Positions 27,950 to 40,198 of a stretch of 64,000 nucleotides of DNA are shown here, in pieces. The translations under genes and the position numbers were made by a program. Numbering within the stretch: position 1 is the first letter of the stretch; every line of letters begins with the position of its first letter. Source of the stretch: Sphagnum compactum (taxonomy: Eukaryota > Bryophyta > Sphagnopsida > Sphagnales); assembly GCA_965153455.1 (NCBI GenBank), contig OZ234499.1:2281731-2345730 (forward strand), written 5' to 3'. The notes beneath the pieces were generated by a model. That model was not told the origin of the DNA. It did no database searches and worked only from the letters and a program-made list of their open reading frames with translations.

Positions 27950-29700
27950 TAAATATGTCTAATGGTTTGAGTAGCCAAGGCCTTTTAACCTACTTGTGTT
28001 TGGATATCTAATACATTAAATACTTTTCCACATATTCTTGGACATCCTTTTTAATACTAGGACAAAAAAAGTTCTTCATGGTCATATAGGTTTACGAGAC
28101 CTTTGATGGCTTGCTATTAGGAGGATATCATGACAATTGTGAAGAGTTTTGACATCAAATTCCTCAAAGTTAGGGATACATAACCTTGTGTCATAGTACA
28201 ATTTACTTTTTTATCCAATGCATACACCATGTACTTTTTGAATTTTTCATAACAACTATGTTCTTTTCGCAAGTTTTTATAAGGTTGTTTAAACCACATA
28301 TCTTGGACATGATACTTATTTATGTCCTCCATCATGCATTGTTTGTCGCCATGGAGATGGCATTTTCCAAATAATGACCAGACAAGGTATCAATTATAAT
28401 ATTATCCTTACAATATGTGTAATGCGTATCTACTATCCATAATCCAATTGTTGTAGCCTTTCCACCCATTTGCATTGCCTCCTACTTAAGCTAGGATGGG
28501 TGGTAAGGTATTTCAAAACTCTCAAGGTCAATTTCAATCCTTTTTTTTTTCATTAGGTAGTGGTTCCAACAAATTCACATTTGTTTATTTTAGAAAATAG
28601 TTCATTGATTTTGAGTATGTCAAATATAGTTTTTAAGTGATCCAAGTGTTTTACCCTATACTTGGAATAAAACAAATATGTCATCTAGATGGAACATGAG
28701 CACAAATTTTCCTATGTACGTTTTAAACAAAAAGCTTAAAAGGGCACATGAAAGTGGATAGGGTGTTTGGGAGCCCAAATGGCAACATTACAAACTTGTA
28801 GCAACCATAATTAGTTGTGAATGTTGTTTGATGAATTTTTTGTTCCCTCATCCAAATCTAGTCGTAACCACTTTTAAGTCTATCTTGGAAAAAACCTTAG
28901 CACCATGGAGATGGTAAAAAAATATTTATGGGTGAGTGGATTTAGATGAACTAGATCCAATTTTTTAATAAATTATAATTTAACCTTATTCAAACTTCTA
29001 TAATCAACACAAAGTCGAAGAGTTTTGTCTTTCTTTTTAATCAGTAACATTGGTCTTATTTACCCTTTTTAAAAGGAGGTCACTCAATTGTTGTTCCAAT
29101 TTGTCATTTTTTTGCAAATGAGTGAGGATAGGGGGCTCTAGAAACCAATTCAACATTCAAGACGAACTCAATTGCATGATCCATTTCCCTATTGGGTGGC
29201 AATTTAAACAAGATGATATTTACAATAAACTTTTTACTTCCCCATTCAACTTGTTTTCACGAATTTGTTATCATCTACAAATTCACATGGACATTGGACA
29301 CCAACAAGGAATAACTTAACATCCATCTAAATTAGTCCCACATATGAAGTCATATTTTCACACCATCGATGTAGCCATTGGGTCCAACCATTGCATGCCT
29401 AAAATGACATCATAAACACTCCCATGCCAAATCTCAAAATTTGTGTGTGTTTCCAATCTTCAAAATGGGACTATCATGTTTTGTAAGCAAAGGTTAGTGC
29501 TATATTCCATTTGCTTGTCAGGCATCATGATCTTGCAAGGTTTCATAGTTTGCAAGGATAGTCTCAAAACGGACACAAATTTTTGTGACATTAGGTTATC
29601 AATACTACATGGATCAATTAGCACCAAAATGCTTACTACCTCCCAACTCAATGTATGCAAATAGCAATGGAAATTTTCACCACCATTTTTCCTAGAATCG
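27950..29700 (-). mobile_element. Degenerate Ty3/gypsy retrotransposon (PR-RT-RH-INT fragment)
   Basis: Conceptual minus-strand translation across frameshifts gives Ty3/gypsy pol motifs in the right order. Protease-like LVLIDPCS lies near 29610, with the active-site DSG replaced. The PR-RT linker YDVILGMQWLDP is near 29395. RT motifs are LRLCVDYRSLNKV near 29005 and LPFGLPNTLSTF near 28765; the active site is in FHLDDIFVLF near 28690. The RNase H end has LSRRQCKWVERLQQLDYG near 28480 and KDNIIIDTLSG near 28400. The integrase zinc-binding region has LCIPNFEEFD and KKDVQEYVEKY near 28180-28030. RT-to-RH spacing is far too short, so there is an internal deletion, and there are many stops. The element is dead. 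Confidence 0.85.
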
Positions 29701-30970
29701 TTGTGAACACCCTAAGGGGCTTTTTTCTCATTGGGGCATCTTCTATTGTCCTTAGGATGTTTACGTTAGAAATTACTTCTTGACAAGGTCGCTTTGGGCA
29801 TTGGATGGATCAATGACTTGCTTAATGACAAGGGGAAACATAATCCATTGCACTCATGTTCTTCTTTCTCCTTCTTGTTCAATTATTTTGGTATTTTCAT
29901 AACTTATCAAGTCTTTCATGTCCAAGTTTCCAAGTTTGCTTTTCATAAATGGTTTTTTCCCCCTTTGTGGAATAATGCACCAAAAGTCCATGTGCTTATC
30001 ATTTAGGCATTGCATCAAGTTTTCCAAGGACTTCATGAACTTTCAAAGTTCACAACCCAACCTATAAGCTTCAAAAAGGTTGGAGGTCCTGAATTAATTT
30101 TGCCAATGTTATAAAAAAACTCCTACTCACATGTAGGGAGCAACATTAATGGGAAGTGAAAAAATGACACAAGGAATTAAATGAAACATGTAGCAATTTT
30201 CACATTTAAAAACGATTGGAGCCTTGTATTGTGCACCAACAACAAATCATGAAGGGACAAATACCTTCCTTTATTGACATAAAATCCCAAAGAAAAATGG
30301 TCAAGTGTATATTTTCGGGTTTATTTGGAAAAATATATATCGTATTTTATACATTGAATTTCATTGAAATTATTTGATTGACCTAAAATATTGCAATTAT
30401 TTTATGAAAATTTGTATAATTTGAAGATTTTTAAGCATTTTGTGAATTTATTTTGAAGATGAGTTTATCATACTTTTTTTCATTATATTATGTTTTGAAA
30501 ACCATTTCACAAATAATTGTTGAATCATTTTTTTGTTGGATACCACATTTTTTATTTACAATGTTTGGCCCATCTTTCAAATTGACCATGTTTTAATCGA
30601 GTCATGGCTCCATGTTGTATTTTGATGAAACACATGCGAGCAAGTTTAGTTGTAATCAAGGTGTGGATGGTCTGACAATCAATGAAGAACTTGAAGTCTA
30701 TTTTATTTTTATCAAGATATTGCACTTGTAAAAATTTGTTAAATATTGAAAGAAGTAAAATTTGTAGAGAAATAACATGGGGTGCAAGAGCATGATTGAG
30801 GGTGGTGTTATTTGTGACTTGAGAATAAGTATGGAACATCGGCAACTCATGAATGCCAAAATCACAGCCATGAGACACAAGTTAGTTTTTCATAACATGC
30901 ACATATAATCATTTTTGTTTCCTTACAATTTTGTACATTTTTAATCTAGAAGAATCATGATTATGTTTAG
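29700..30970. other. AT-rich repeat-derived DNA
   Basis: Lies upstream of the decayed pol fragment in its own orientation, where gag would be expected. I could not recognise a nucleocapsid CCHC knuckle or other gag motif, and ORFs are short on both strands. Confidence 0.4.
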
Positions 30971-31032
30971 CAAAAAAACACATTATGTTTCAAAGTTAAG
31001 TTGTTTCCTCTTAAATTTGGGTCTTGTTATAG

Positions 31033-33700
31033 GAAATTTCAAGAATTCAAAACTCAAATGGAACAAGATGTGATGAAAAAAACAAAAGAAATATTAGATA
31101 GAAGGAAGAAAGAACGTGCACATATGGCTGCTTACATCTATTCAATATACCAACCCTACGTCAAGACCATCAAAGGACTCAAATCCCAAAAGGTTAGAGG
31201 CAATGGGAAAGGAGCGGTTTTTAGAAAGCTTCCTTGGAACACATCTCTTATTCAAAAAGGAGACATTGGTAAAGAAGATCTTTCCAACAAACCTTCTTGG
31301 AGTAATTCTCTCCTTCAAAACCAAAAGGATGTTCTCCAATTGCAACAAAAAGAACTTGATGCAAAAATCTCTAGACTAAATGGCAAGGAAAAATTTCAAA
31401 ATGACAACATATTCCAAATTCAAGAAAACACACTTCATGATGTTATGGTGAATTTTCAAGAATTCAACTCTCACTACCCCATGTAAGCATTCTTGTAAAT
31501 AACATATTGGTTGTTTGTATTACGCATGCCACTTCTTATACATATGTATCTTTGATGATTTTGGATTAGGGCATGGCTTGGGGAAGGCAAAACATGACAA
31601 TAATGCCACCTAGTGACAAAAATCATGTTAGATAATGCTTGCAAAGATCTAAATAACAATTAACACAAACTAATTAGATTTGTAGCTTGTATCATTATAT
31701 GTAGTAGTGATAAAGATGTTAGAAAAGTTCATGTCACAAATAATCATGGTCATTTTATTCATGAAACAAATGTATTTGCTCAAAATCATGTAAGGAGCAA
31801 AAGTGATTCATTGGAGGAGGATCTTCAAGACTTGACAATAGATAAGCACCTTATTGACAACAAAATTAATGATAAACAACTTATTTGTTCAAAAAATGAA
31901 ATGTTCCAAGACTTTAATGCCAAAAGTTCGAAGGCATGTTTTGGATCTAAGGTGCAAGCAAATTCAAGCCCAACCCCTCTTGCTCTTCCAAAGCCTTCGT
32001 CAAACCTTGGGAAGGAAAACCTAACAACTCATCATACTCTTGAAGAACAAAAAAACTTTGATGTTCTAGGGACAAAGGGAACAAATTTGAACAAACCAAT
32101 CAAGGAACTTCCAAGAGAATCAAGGCCAAAATCACAAATAGGCGAAGAATTTACAATAATTTCCCCAATTGTGGCCTCTACAATCCATGACCCCCAAGGA
32201 GATATTGGTGAATTTCAATTTGCATCTATTAATTGTAGCCAAAATATTGTTCCAAAGGTGACTCCATGTTCATGTTTGGAACTAACATCTACATCACCAA
32301 TTTCATTCAATTTTTCAAAAACCTTTGAGTCTACATGTTTTGCTACCAAACACAACAATGAAGAAACAACAAACTATTTAATTGAAGAATTATTTCTTGC
32401 ATCTTTAGAGACAAAAGATGAAACAGAGAAGCTCATTAAAGAGGTCACCAATGTTTATTATCGTCTTGAAGATTGCAATCTCACACCTTTGGATTTTCAA
32501 AATTTTATAACCCAATGTTCTACACAACACGAAGAGATTACTATGGTGAACTCCAACACATTTGGACATGATGAAATTATAATATTGAAAGAAGATAGGA
32601 AAAAGATGGCAGAAAGGCTTTCAAAGCAAGTGCAAATTAGTAGGGACTACAATATAGTTGTTCCTTTTGAGAACAACAAGTTGGAACCTAGTACTTTAGT
32701 GACAAGAGTTCCATGGCAACAAATTAAAAAATGTAATGAGCCTACTTGTAGTATCAAAGGTGTGTTAAACAAAAATCTTTTGGTGGAAGACATTAGTAAT
32801 GTTTTATGTGATTTTCGTGCAAGCTTCATCATTGTCAATGAGAAGATGGATATGAAAAAACTTGAAAACCAAATGGATGAAATCAATAAACATAATGCAA
32901 AAGGGGAAGAAGCTAACCAAATCATGATGGCTCTAATCGAGGCTATAAAAGCAAATTGGAGAATTGATTGCCAAAAGGAAGGGAAATTCCCTTCAAAAAA
33001 CATGCATGTCATGCTTTTAAATCCTAGAGACAATATTGCAACTATTGAAATATTAGCTAATCAACAAGCTAATTTTCTTGTTGAACATCAAAAATTATTT
33101 GAACATGTTTTGTGTTCCTCTTCTTCAATAGAAATCCACAATATGGACCACATAAGAACAAACTCTAACAATGTGTTAGTTCAAAACAAACCATTTTCAC
33201 ATGAGATGGTTGAACCTCACAACCCCATGCCATATGTATATTTGCAAGATGTTTTGAAAAATGAACAAATCACAAGTTTTGTCACAATCCACAATTCTAT
33301 TATTAAGAAGCTTCTTGAAGATTCACAACGTCTTGGTAGCATCAAAGTCGATCATGGTGTGCATAATGGTAAAGAAATTTGTAACAAATAAAATATCTAT
33401 TGTGGTATGTTAGGTTCTGATGAAGAGATGAATATTCTTGCATCTTTGGAAAGGTTGGATGGAAAACTTGCAACTATCAATAGAAGGAAATTAAACATTG
33501 GGAGAAATTCTGTAGTGTCTCAAGGTCAAAGCTCCACTATGTCTGCATGGTCTGCACCCACTGTGATGGTTTGTGAGGTTGATCATTCTAACACCATTCA
33601 ACAAGCCGACCTTCATCGAAGTAGACCAAAGAAAAATGTTTACAATCCTCCAAGAACTATTGTGAGTTCCATTTTTTATCCTTTACATACAAGATGGTCA
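31033..33700 (+). CDS. Unrecognised spliced ORF with one in-frame stop (hypothetical or pseudogene)
   Basis: I do not recognise this protein. A basic, lysine-rich open segment follows a good acceptor (GTCTTGTTATAG, ending at 31032) and runs to a GTAAGC donor at 31488. A second segment opens after an acceptor-like ATATGTAG and is in phase from 31705 (SDKDVRKVHVTN) to a TAA at 33389-33391. That is about 560 codons, the longest open frame in the window. The same frame resumes at once after the TAA (33392 onward, DEEMNILASLERLDGK) and continues to a GTGAGT donor near 33661. The product is hydrophilic and rich in N, K, E and S, with no membrane segment or catalytic motif seen. There is no convincing ATG for the first segment, so upstream exons are missing or lost. 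It lies opposite in strand to the neighbouring retrotransposon remnants. It may be a TE-linked or lineage-specific gene. The 45-nt stretch 33369-33413 starts GT and ends AG and would remove the stop, but is very short for a plant intron. Confidence 0.35.
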
Positions 33701-33706
33701 TTTTAG

Positions 33707-36370
33707 TTATTCGCATTCTTTGTACCTTTCTTGGTTGTTTTTTCTTTGTGTAGTCAATAACAAATTACCAAACGTTTTCACTCATTTACAACGATTTATG
33801 TAAATAAATCTTTTGACATAAGACCCATACTGTGATCTTCAACTTTGCAATTGCATAACATTACAACCATGTAGGTTCCCATTCATGCAAATAAAGGGCC
33901 CCAATAGATCTAGACTCTAATGTCACATAATTTTTCGTCTAACACCATTTGGGTATGACAACAACTTTGTTATATAACCACCAAGCCATTCCACTTTATG
34001 CCAAATTTACATATTTAATCCTTATCAATATATATCCCACATTGTTTGATTAGGTTAAACCATTTTAATACATCCCACCATGAACATGCCATTGCAATTG
34101 AGTCCATCACATCAATAATCAGAACTAGCACAAGCCTCCTAGTATCGTATGATGGTGTTCACTACATTGTTTGGATGTAGCCTCCAACAAATCATGAAAA
34201 TTGTGTCAAGATGTTTCATTGTCTACACACACATGTATAAATGTTTAAATTATCATTTCACTTGAAATTATGTTTACCATGTTGTGCTTTGATACTAACT
34301 TGAAGCATGGAATTGTGAATGGGAAGTCTACAAAATTTGGGACAATGAAACCACTATGAGAATTCACGCAACAACAACAAGTTGGGGTGTCCAATAAATG
34401 CCATGGAAAATTCATCAAGTTTATCCTAAATTTCAACAACTGCATCAATATACCACTTTCTTTGGCTAGTTCATTGGTTGTTGAAAATTTGAAATTAGAA
34501 GAACCTAAAAACTTGGTTCAATAATCTTCAAGTCTAAACTAATATAAATGATAAATTGTTGACTTATGAATAATTTAGCTTATATTTTGCAATCCTTGAA
34601 TTTTCCTTACATCATAATTGGCATGTGATTGGGTGTGATAAAATGCAACAATCCATCTATAGTCAATTTTCTTAAAGGCACATCAGAAGTGAAAAGATTG
34701 TTAATTATAAGATCCATTGTTTTTTATAAGGACCCTCGCTATCTTCTCAACTCAATTATGTCATAACATGTCATTTTCATACATTTCAAAAAAATCACAA
34801 TTAAAATAGTTTAACATTAAACATCAAACATATCACATTATACATCAATATCTTGTGATGTTTGCACAGAATTAGGGAGTAGGTCCATGTTACATGCACA
34901 AGTTTTTAACAACAATGAATTGATATCAATTACTTGTTAAAAGTAGTTAGACACCATGTTACAATAGTTGAGAAAAATCCAACATCTAGACATTTCCTAG
35001 CTGAATTTTGTAAAACAAATGTTGTTTCAATTTCAATTTGTTTTCCTTTTACAAGGAGCAAGTATTTGAAATTTCATCAACACAATACATGGCTTGTGCA
35101 AGAGGTATTTTAATTGTAATGCAACATGAACATGATACCATTGAAACCATTTCAAACAATTTTTTTTGAATTTGTAATAATTAAAAAATAAAAATTGCTT
35201 TGTTTGCATGTCTCATTCAATACAATTATGGATTTTTTTCCCATAATTGGATCCACATTTCAATTATAAATGATAAAACCTTTAATTGTCAGCCCATAAT
35301 TTGAAAAATATTTTTATCTTTTCTAGAGCCAACCCTTCCTTACTTATCCATTCAAATCTTGGATCTATGAGACCCATTGTTCCATATTTCTTGGACTATT
35401 CATTGTTGGGATGTGCAAATGGTCACCTTTATCATGGGTGTTAAACCTTTATCATTGGTGATGTTTTGGGAACCAAAGTAAATCATGGTGTGTGCATGCA
35501 TGCACAAAGCGCACAAGTTTGGTTTTTTGGTGAATTTGGTTTGCTTGTGATTGAACTTGCACATCAAATTTTACCCATTTTGGATTAAAACATCAATAGG
35601 CCTTATAATTTTGTAGTTCCATCAACCAGCAATCCTTTTGCCAAGGGACATGGAAAGGCACGAATATCACTCAACTCACAAACACCAAACAACCCACAAA
35701 AATTTGAAACCTTGTATTACAAATCTCTAATCCCTTCCCACCTTAAGATATCAAGGGTGTTGAAAATAACAATTTCCTCCATTAAGCAAATTAAATGACA
35801 AAATTTCCAACCAATAGAAAATCTGCAAGTTGTACTTAAATAATGTCAAAAATATGCATATTACTTCAACAAAAGGTGAACAAGTTAAAAACATGGAGGA
35901 AACAAGTGGTCAAGTCAACCTTAAACCTTAAACCCAAGCTCATCCCAATTTCAAGGTATCAATGGTAATTCCTTGAAATAAATATAAAAGCCAAAAAAAG
36001 AAATACATGGTGTCATGGGTGGGGCAAAAACTATGAAAGCAAAGATATCTCCAAGGTACACCAAAAAAAAAATGCAAAATGTGGAAAAAATAGGTTTAAA
36101 TATAATTTTAAACATAGAACATGAAAATCTGAAGAAAAACACAAAGTATAGAAGTCAAAAGTTCAAACAAAATTTTACTTTGATGACATGTGAAGATATG
36201 AAATGAAGTGAAGAAGATTGTGGTGAAACATTGTACCTCGTACTAATGTTGAACAAATTGAAAGTAATGCAATGTCTTTCTTCAATTTATACCCTTTTGG
36301 GGACCTAGCTAAAAATCATTTCCATGAAAATTTCCATGTGCCCAATATTTGAAAAACCTTTTCCAAAATC
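33707..36370. other. AT-rich intergenic DNA, nothing recognised
   Basis: No conserved frame, RNA gene or clear repeat structure was found. The small ORFs at 34245-34448 and 35951-36206 are AT-driven. Confidence 0.45.
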
Positions 36371-36374
36371 TTCC

Positions 36375-36560
36375 TAAACTATAAATAAATTATAAGCTAA
36401 TTACAAGTTAATTAAAAGTTAATTACATGTTAATTATAGGTTATGGATGAAATGGATGATGATGGATGAATTTCATCCATTCATGATGATGTTGGCATGG
36501 TGATGTTGGCCATGATGATGGTGATGATGCTAGGGATGTCATCTTTAACATCACTTCCTT
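36375..36560. repeat. LTR-like direct repeat, copy 1
   Basis: Shares with 38140-38385 the words AAGTTAATTAAAAGT, AATTACATGTTA, TTATGGATGAA, GATGGTGATGGATGAATTTCAT-like sequence and GATGATGTTGG, ending GATGATGCTAG(G/A)GAT. The two copies have the same orientation and flank the integrase fragment, as LTR ends of one decayed element would. They differ by many substitutions and indels. Confidence 0.5.
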
Positions 36561-36619
36561 TTTTATTAATGAGTTCCAAGAGGAACGACCTTGAACTTGT
36601 TTGGATATCTCCATTGAAT

Positions 36620-37860
36620 TTTTTTATATTGTTGAGGCCATTTGAAAGATGTTGAGTTGGCTCCCATTGTTCACCAATGTCATAACTTCATTAATGGACG
36701 ACATATTGCAATTGTTGATTTGACAACCTAGAATAAAAAATTTCCTCCACTTCATATTCATGTTTGTTGTTGATTTCAATAGGTGGAGGTGATTTAAGAA
36801 CTTTTCTTGGGATGGTGGACACAAGGTAGGGTTCTAATACTTAAACATGAAACACAAGATGAATTTTCACAAAGTTTGGAAGATTGAATTAAAAAGCCAC
36901 ATGATTTACTTATTTATTGATGGCAAGTGCACCAAATATTTGATAATCCAATTTTTCCAAAGGTCATGTTGTCTTGATATTTTGCCATTGAAGCCAAACT
37001 CAGTTTTTTACCTTGAAGTTTAGTTGTTTCTTTATAATGTTCATCAACATTTTCTTTATATTGCCTTTGCACATTTTCAAGGTTAGACGCAAGTTGTGCT
37101 CAAATGCCTTCCAACCACAAGGCCTTATTTTTGGCTACATGTTTCATAATCTTGTTTGCACCTTGGATGTTAAATTTAAGGTGTAAATCATGGTTTGCAA
37201 AGAAAGGTGTTTGATTTGTTGACCAAAGCATTGTGTTGTTATATGCAAACTTTGTCATAGGTAAAAAAATTGACTTGATAATTGGTTATGCATTGAAGAG
37301 TTGATTGACATGTTCTATTTGCCCATCTATCTAAGGGTGGAAATTGATGATAGCTTCATTTTCACGCTTATAAGCTCCAAGATTCTTTTCCAAAGCTTGA
37401 ATGCAAATTGAGGTCCATGATTAAAATGATATCCTTAGGAAGGCAATGATATCAAAAAAATGATAAAAAATTAATTTGGATGTTCTTTCACTAGTCATTT
37501 GAAATGTTCTTTTCATCATCAAATATTTCACCAAGTTTCACCAAGTTATTTCATCAATTCATTGAAATGAACTATCTTCATCAAATGATCCACCACCACC
37601 AAAATGGAATCTTATGAATTATAAGGTGGAAGATTTGTGATGAAGTCCACGAAAATTGAAGATCACAATGATGCAAGGATTGGTCATGGTTGGAAGAGCC
37701 CATGTAGGTAATGACAAGAATTATTTGTTCATGCATAAACATCACATGACTCAACAAACTCCCTCACATACTTCCAAAGGTGTGGCCATTGGTAATATCG
37801 AGATATAAACTCCATGGTCTTGTTGAATTCAAAATGGTACCTATAACCAATGCATCATGC
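36620..37860 (-). mobile_element. Degenerate Ty3/gypsy chromovirus: integrase and chromodomain
   Basis: Minus-strand conceptual translation across stops gives, in order: the zinc-binding tail of integrase (YYQWPHLWKYVREFVESCDV, near 37790); core motifs FVDFITNLPPYNS and DSILVVVDHLMKIVHF (near 37650-37580); INFHP and DGQIEHVNQLFNA (near 37340); the C-terminal NVQRQYKENVDEHYKE (near 37070) and VWLQWQNIKTT, PLEKLDY (near 36980); then a chromodomain with PPPIEI, EYEVEEIFYSR and LQYVV, closing EQWEPT (near 36790-36660). A chromodomain after integrase defines chromoviruses, which use it to target chromatin. Stops and frameshifts in nearly every motif show the copy is dead. It cannot belong to the pol fragment at 28-29.7 kb as one element, because integrase lies 5' of that RT in the shared orientation. 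Confidence 0.85.
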
Positions 37861-38139
37861 TTAACATGGAAAACTTTGAATTAAGTAGGGCCATTAAGTA
37901 TAAATAATAACCCATCATGATATAACAAACCATTTCAACATTCAAATTTATCATCATCATTGGAAAAGCTTTGAACTTGATTTTAATTCCTCAACTAACC
38001 TTTGATGCCAATATCAAAGGGATATTTTCCCAAAATATCATGATTATGACAAATAATGGTTTTTGTTTTTAAGAATTATTCGTAATGTTTGATGTTGAAA
38101 GTGTTTGGGCTTGAGGATGACATCACGTTGTTGATAATG

Positions 38140-38385
38140 TTAATTATAAATTAAATTGTAAGTTAACTACAAATTAATTATAAGTTAATTAAAAGTCAAT
38201 TATAAATTAATTACATGTTATGGATGAATTTTTTTTGAGATAGATGAATTTCAACTATTGTGGATAAAAATGGATGGTGATGGATGAATTTCATATATTT
38301 ATGATGATGTTGGAAATGATGTTGGCAATGGTATGTTGGTGATGATGCTAGAGATATCATCTATGACACCAAGGTGGGTTTTTCA
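38140..38385. repeat. LTR-like direct repeat, copy 2
   Basis: Partner of 36375-36560; see that entry. The spacing of about 1.8 kb between copies is far shorter than a full chromovirus, so gag, PR and RT would have been deleted if these are its LTRs. Confidence 0.5.
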
Positions 38386-40198
38386 GTTCCATTCACTTGA
38401 GGGTTAGAAGGGCATGCAAGAGTTTCAAGATGGCACTAAAATGAAGATGTTAGTGCGAGTTCACATACAATTTAACCTTCACAAACAAAACAAGTTGGTT
38501 GACACAAGTTGAAATCAAATGATGTTAAAATTTAATGATGTAGGCAACCTAAACTCATTTGATTCAAACAACTTAAACCCTTGGGAGGAAGCACCACATC
38601 CTTCCAAATAGTATATTTTATGATTGGTGGTGAAGAGTACATTTGAATGGTTAAAATTCTTGGGAATCTTGAAAGCTCCCAAAACTCCCAAAATTATCAA
38701 ATTATCAATCCTATTACACTGTTGGCTTATAATTTGCACATCAATTTTTCAATTAAAATTTTTCAAAGGGAAATGTTATAATCCTTGAAGAGAATTTTCT
38801 AATGACATATTGAACATTTCAATAAAAGCTCATTTGATTTTTATTTTGTTGGTTTTAGTAGTTGGGAGTTTGGCACTCAACAACTCTTTTAGTCATAACA
38901 TGATATTTAGATGTTCAAATGGAGAATGTAAGCCCATTTTTTATATTTACATTTCAAGAACTTTTCAATTGTATAAAATAGGCCAAAGTGAACAAGTTTT
39001 ATTATTTTCATTTTTGTCCCAAAGATTCAAGACATTCCAAGATTCCAATTCCAAAAGTTCAATTTCACATATAAGAATGTTTAAGACTCACCTCCTTTGC
39101 ACTCTCTTGCACTTGTGAGAATGTGTGTCAGTCGTTAAACATTTTCCCAACTTGCATCCTCTCTCATGCCCTTGACCTTGATCACAAGCCCAAGGTTAAA
39201 CTTGCAACATCAATCCATTCATTTCCACACACTCACAATTCCACAAGACATACAAATCACAACTACATGATTCATTGCATACATAACCAATTAGGTCAAT
39301 GAGTTTTTGTCAAGGTTCACAATGCCAGAACCACATCCATAGGATGTTCAAGAGTTTGGGGTTAGGATAGAGAAGGGAGAGCTCAAAATTTTGTACTCTT
39401 TTGGGGTAGATCAATGGCCCATGTACAATGCTTGAATCCTAAAAAATTGCATAAATATGACATATTCTTTCTATATCAAAGTTGTTGACATATCCAACAT
39501 AATTAGTTCTATACGAAAACCTAACTCAAAGGGAGAAAGTTGTGTGTTTTTATGGTTGGGAAATTCATGATACAAAAATGTTTTTTCACCCTACTCTTCA
39601 CCATACCCAATTTTTTTTCAATCTTAGTAGATCCAACATTGCAATAATTCAACAAATAAATCTATGAAAGCATGAGCAATGAATACGAAAAACAATAGGA
39701 ACATCATAAGGAACACACTAAGAACAATTGTAGACCTATGAAGGACACTAATATGATTTGAGAACACATGGGAACATGAAAAGGGTTACTTTTAAGTACA
39801 ATAAGAACTAAAATAAGGTCAGAGATCACAATCCTTTAGTCCCTTTCACCTCAAAGATTTGGAAAGTCCTACCACCCAAAAAAACCAACTAATAATGATG
39901 CAACTGTTAGATTTCCTGCAATTCATTATAAGCTCTCTGCAGACATCAGTACTATACCTTCCGAATTCCCATCAGACCTACATTGCAAAGCTGATGCGAT
40001 GTCATCTTGTCTTGTGCTTGTCCTCCTCAGTCTAATTACTCTCTTCATCTCTTGCATCAACCTTGAGAAAAAGTGGGGAGTCATAAACTACTCAAATTCT
40101 TTACATTTTGTGACAGAAACAATGGTGATGATTGCCTGCAACATGTGTAACTGCACTACATGTGTATGATTTCTGTGACTTACGTTGGTAAATGGTAC
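38386..40198. other. AT-rich intergenic DNA; 3' flank of the SPOUT1-like gene
   Basis: No gene is recognised. The last few hundred bases, where GC content rises (from about 39890), probably include the 3' UTR of the minus-strand methyltransferase gene. Confidence 0.45.
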
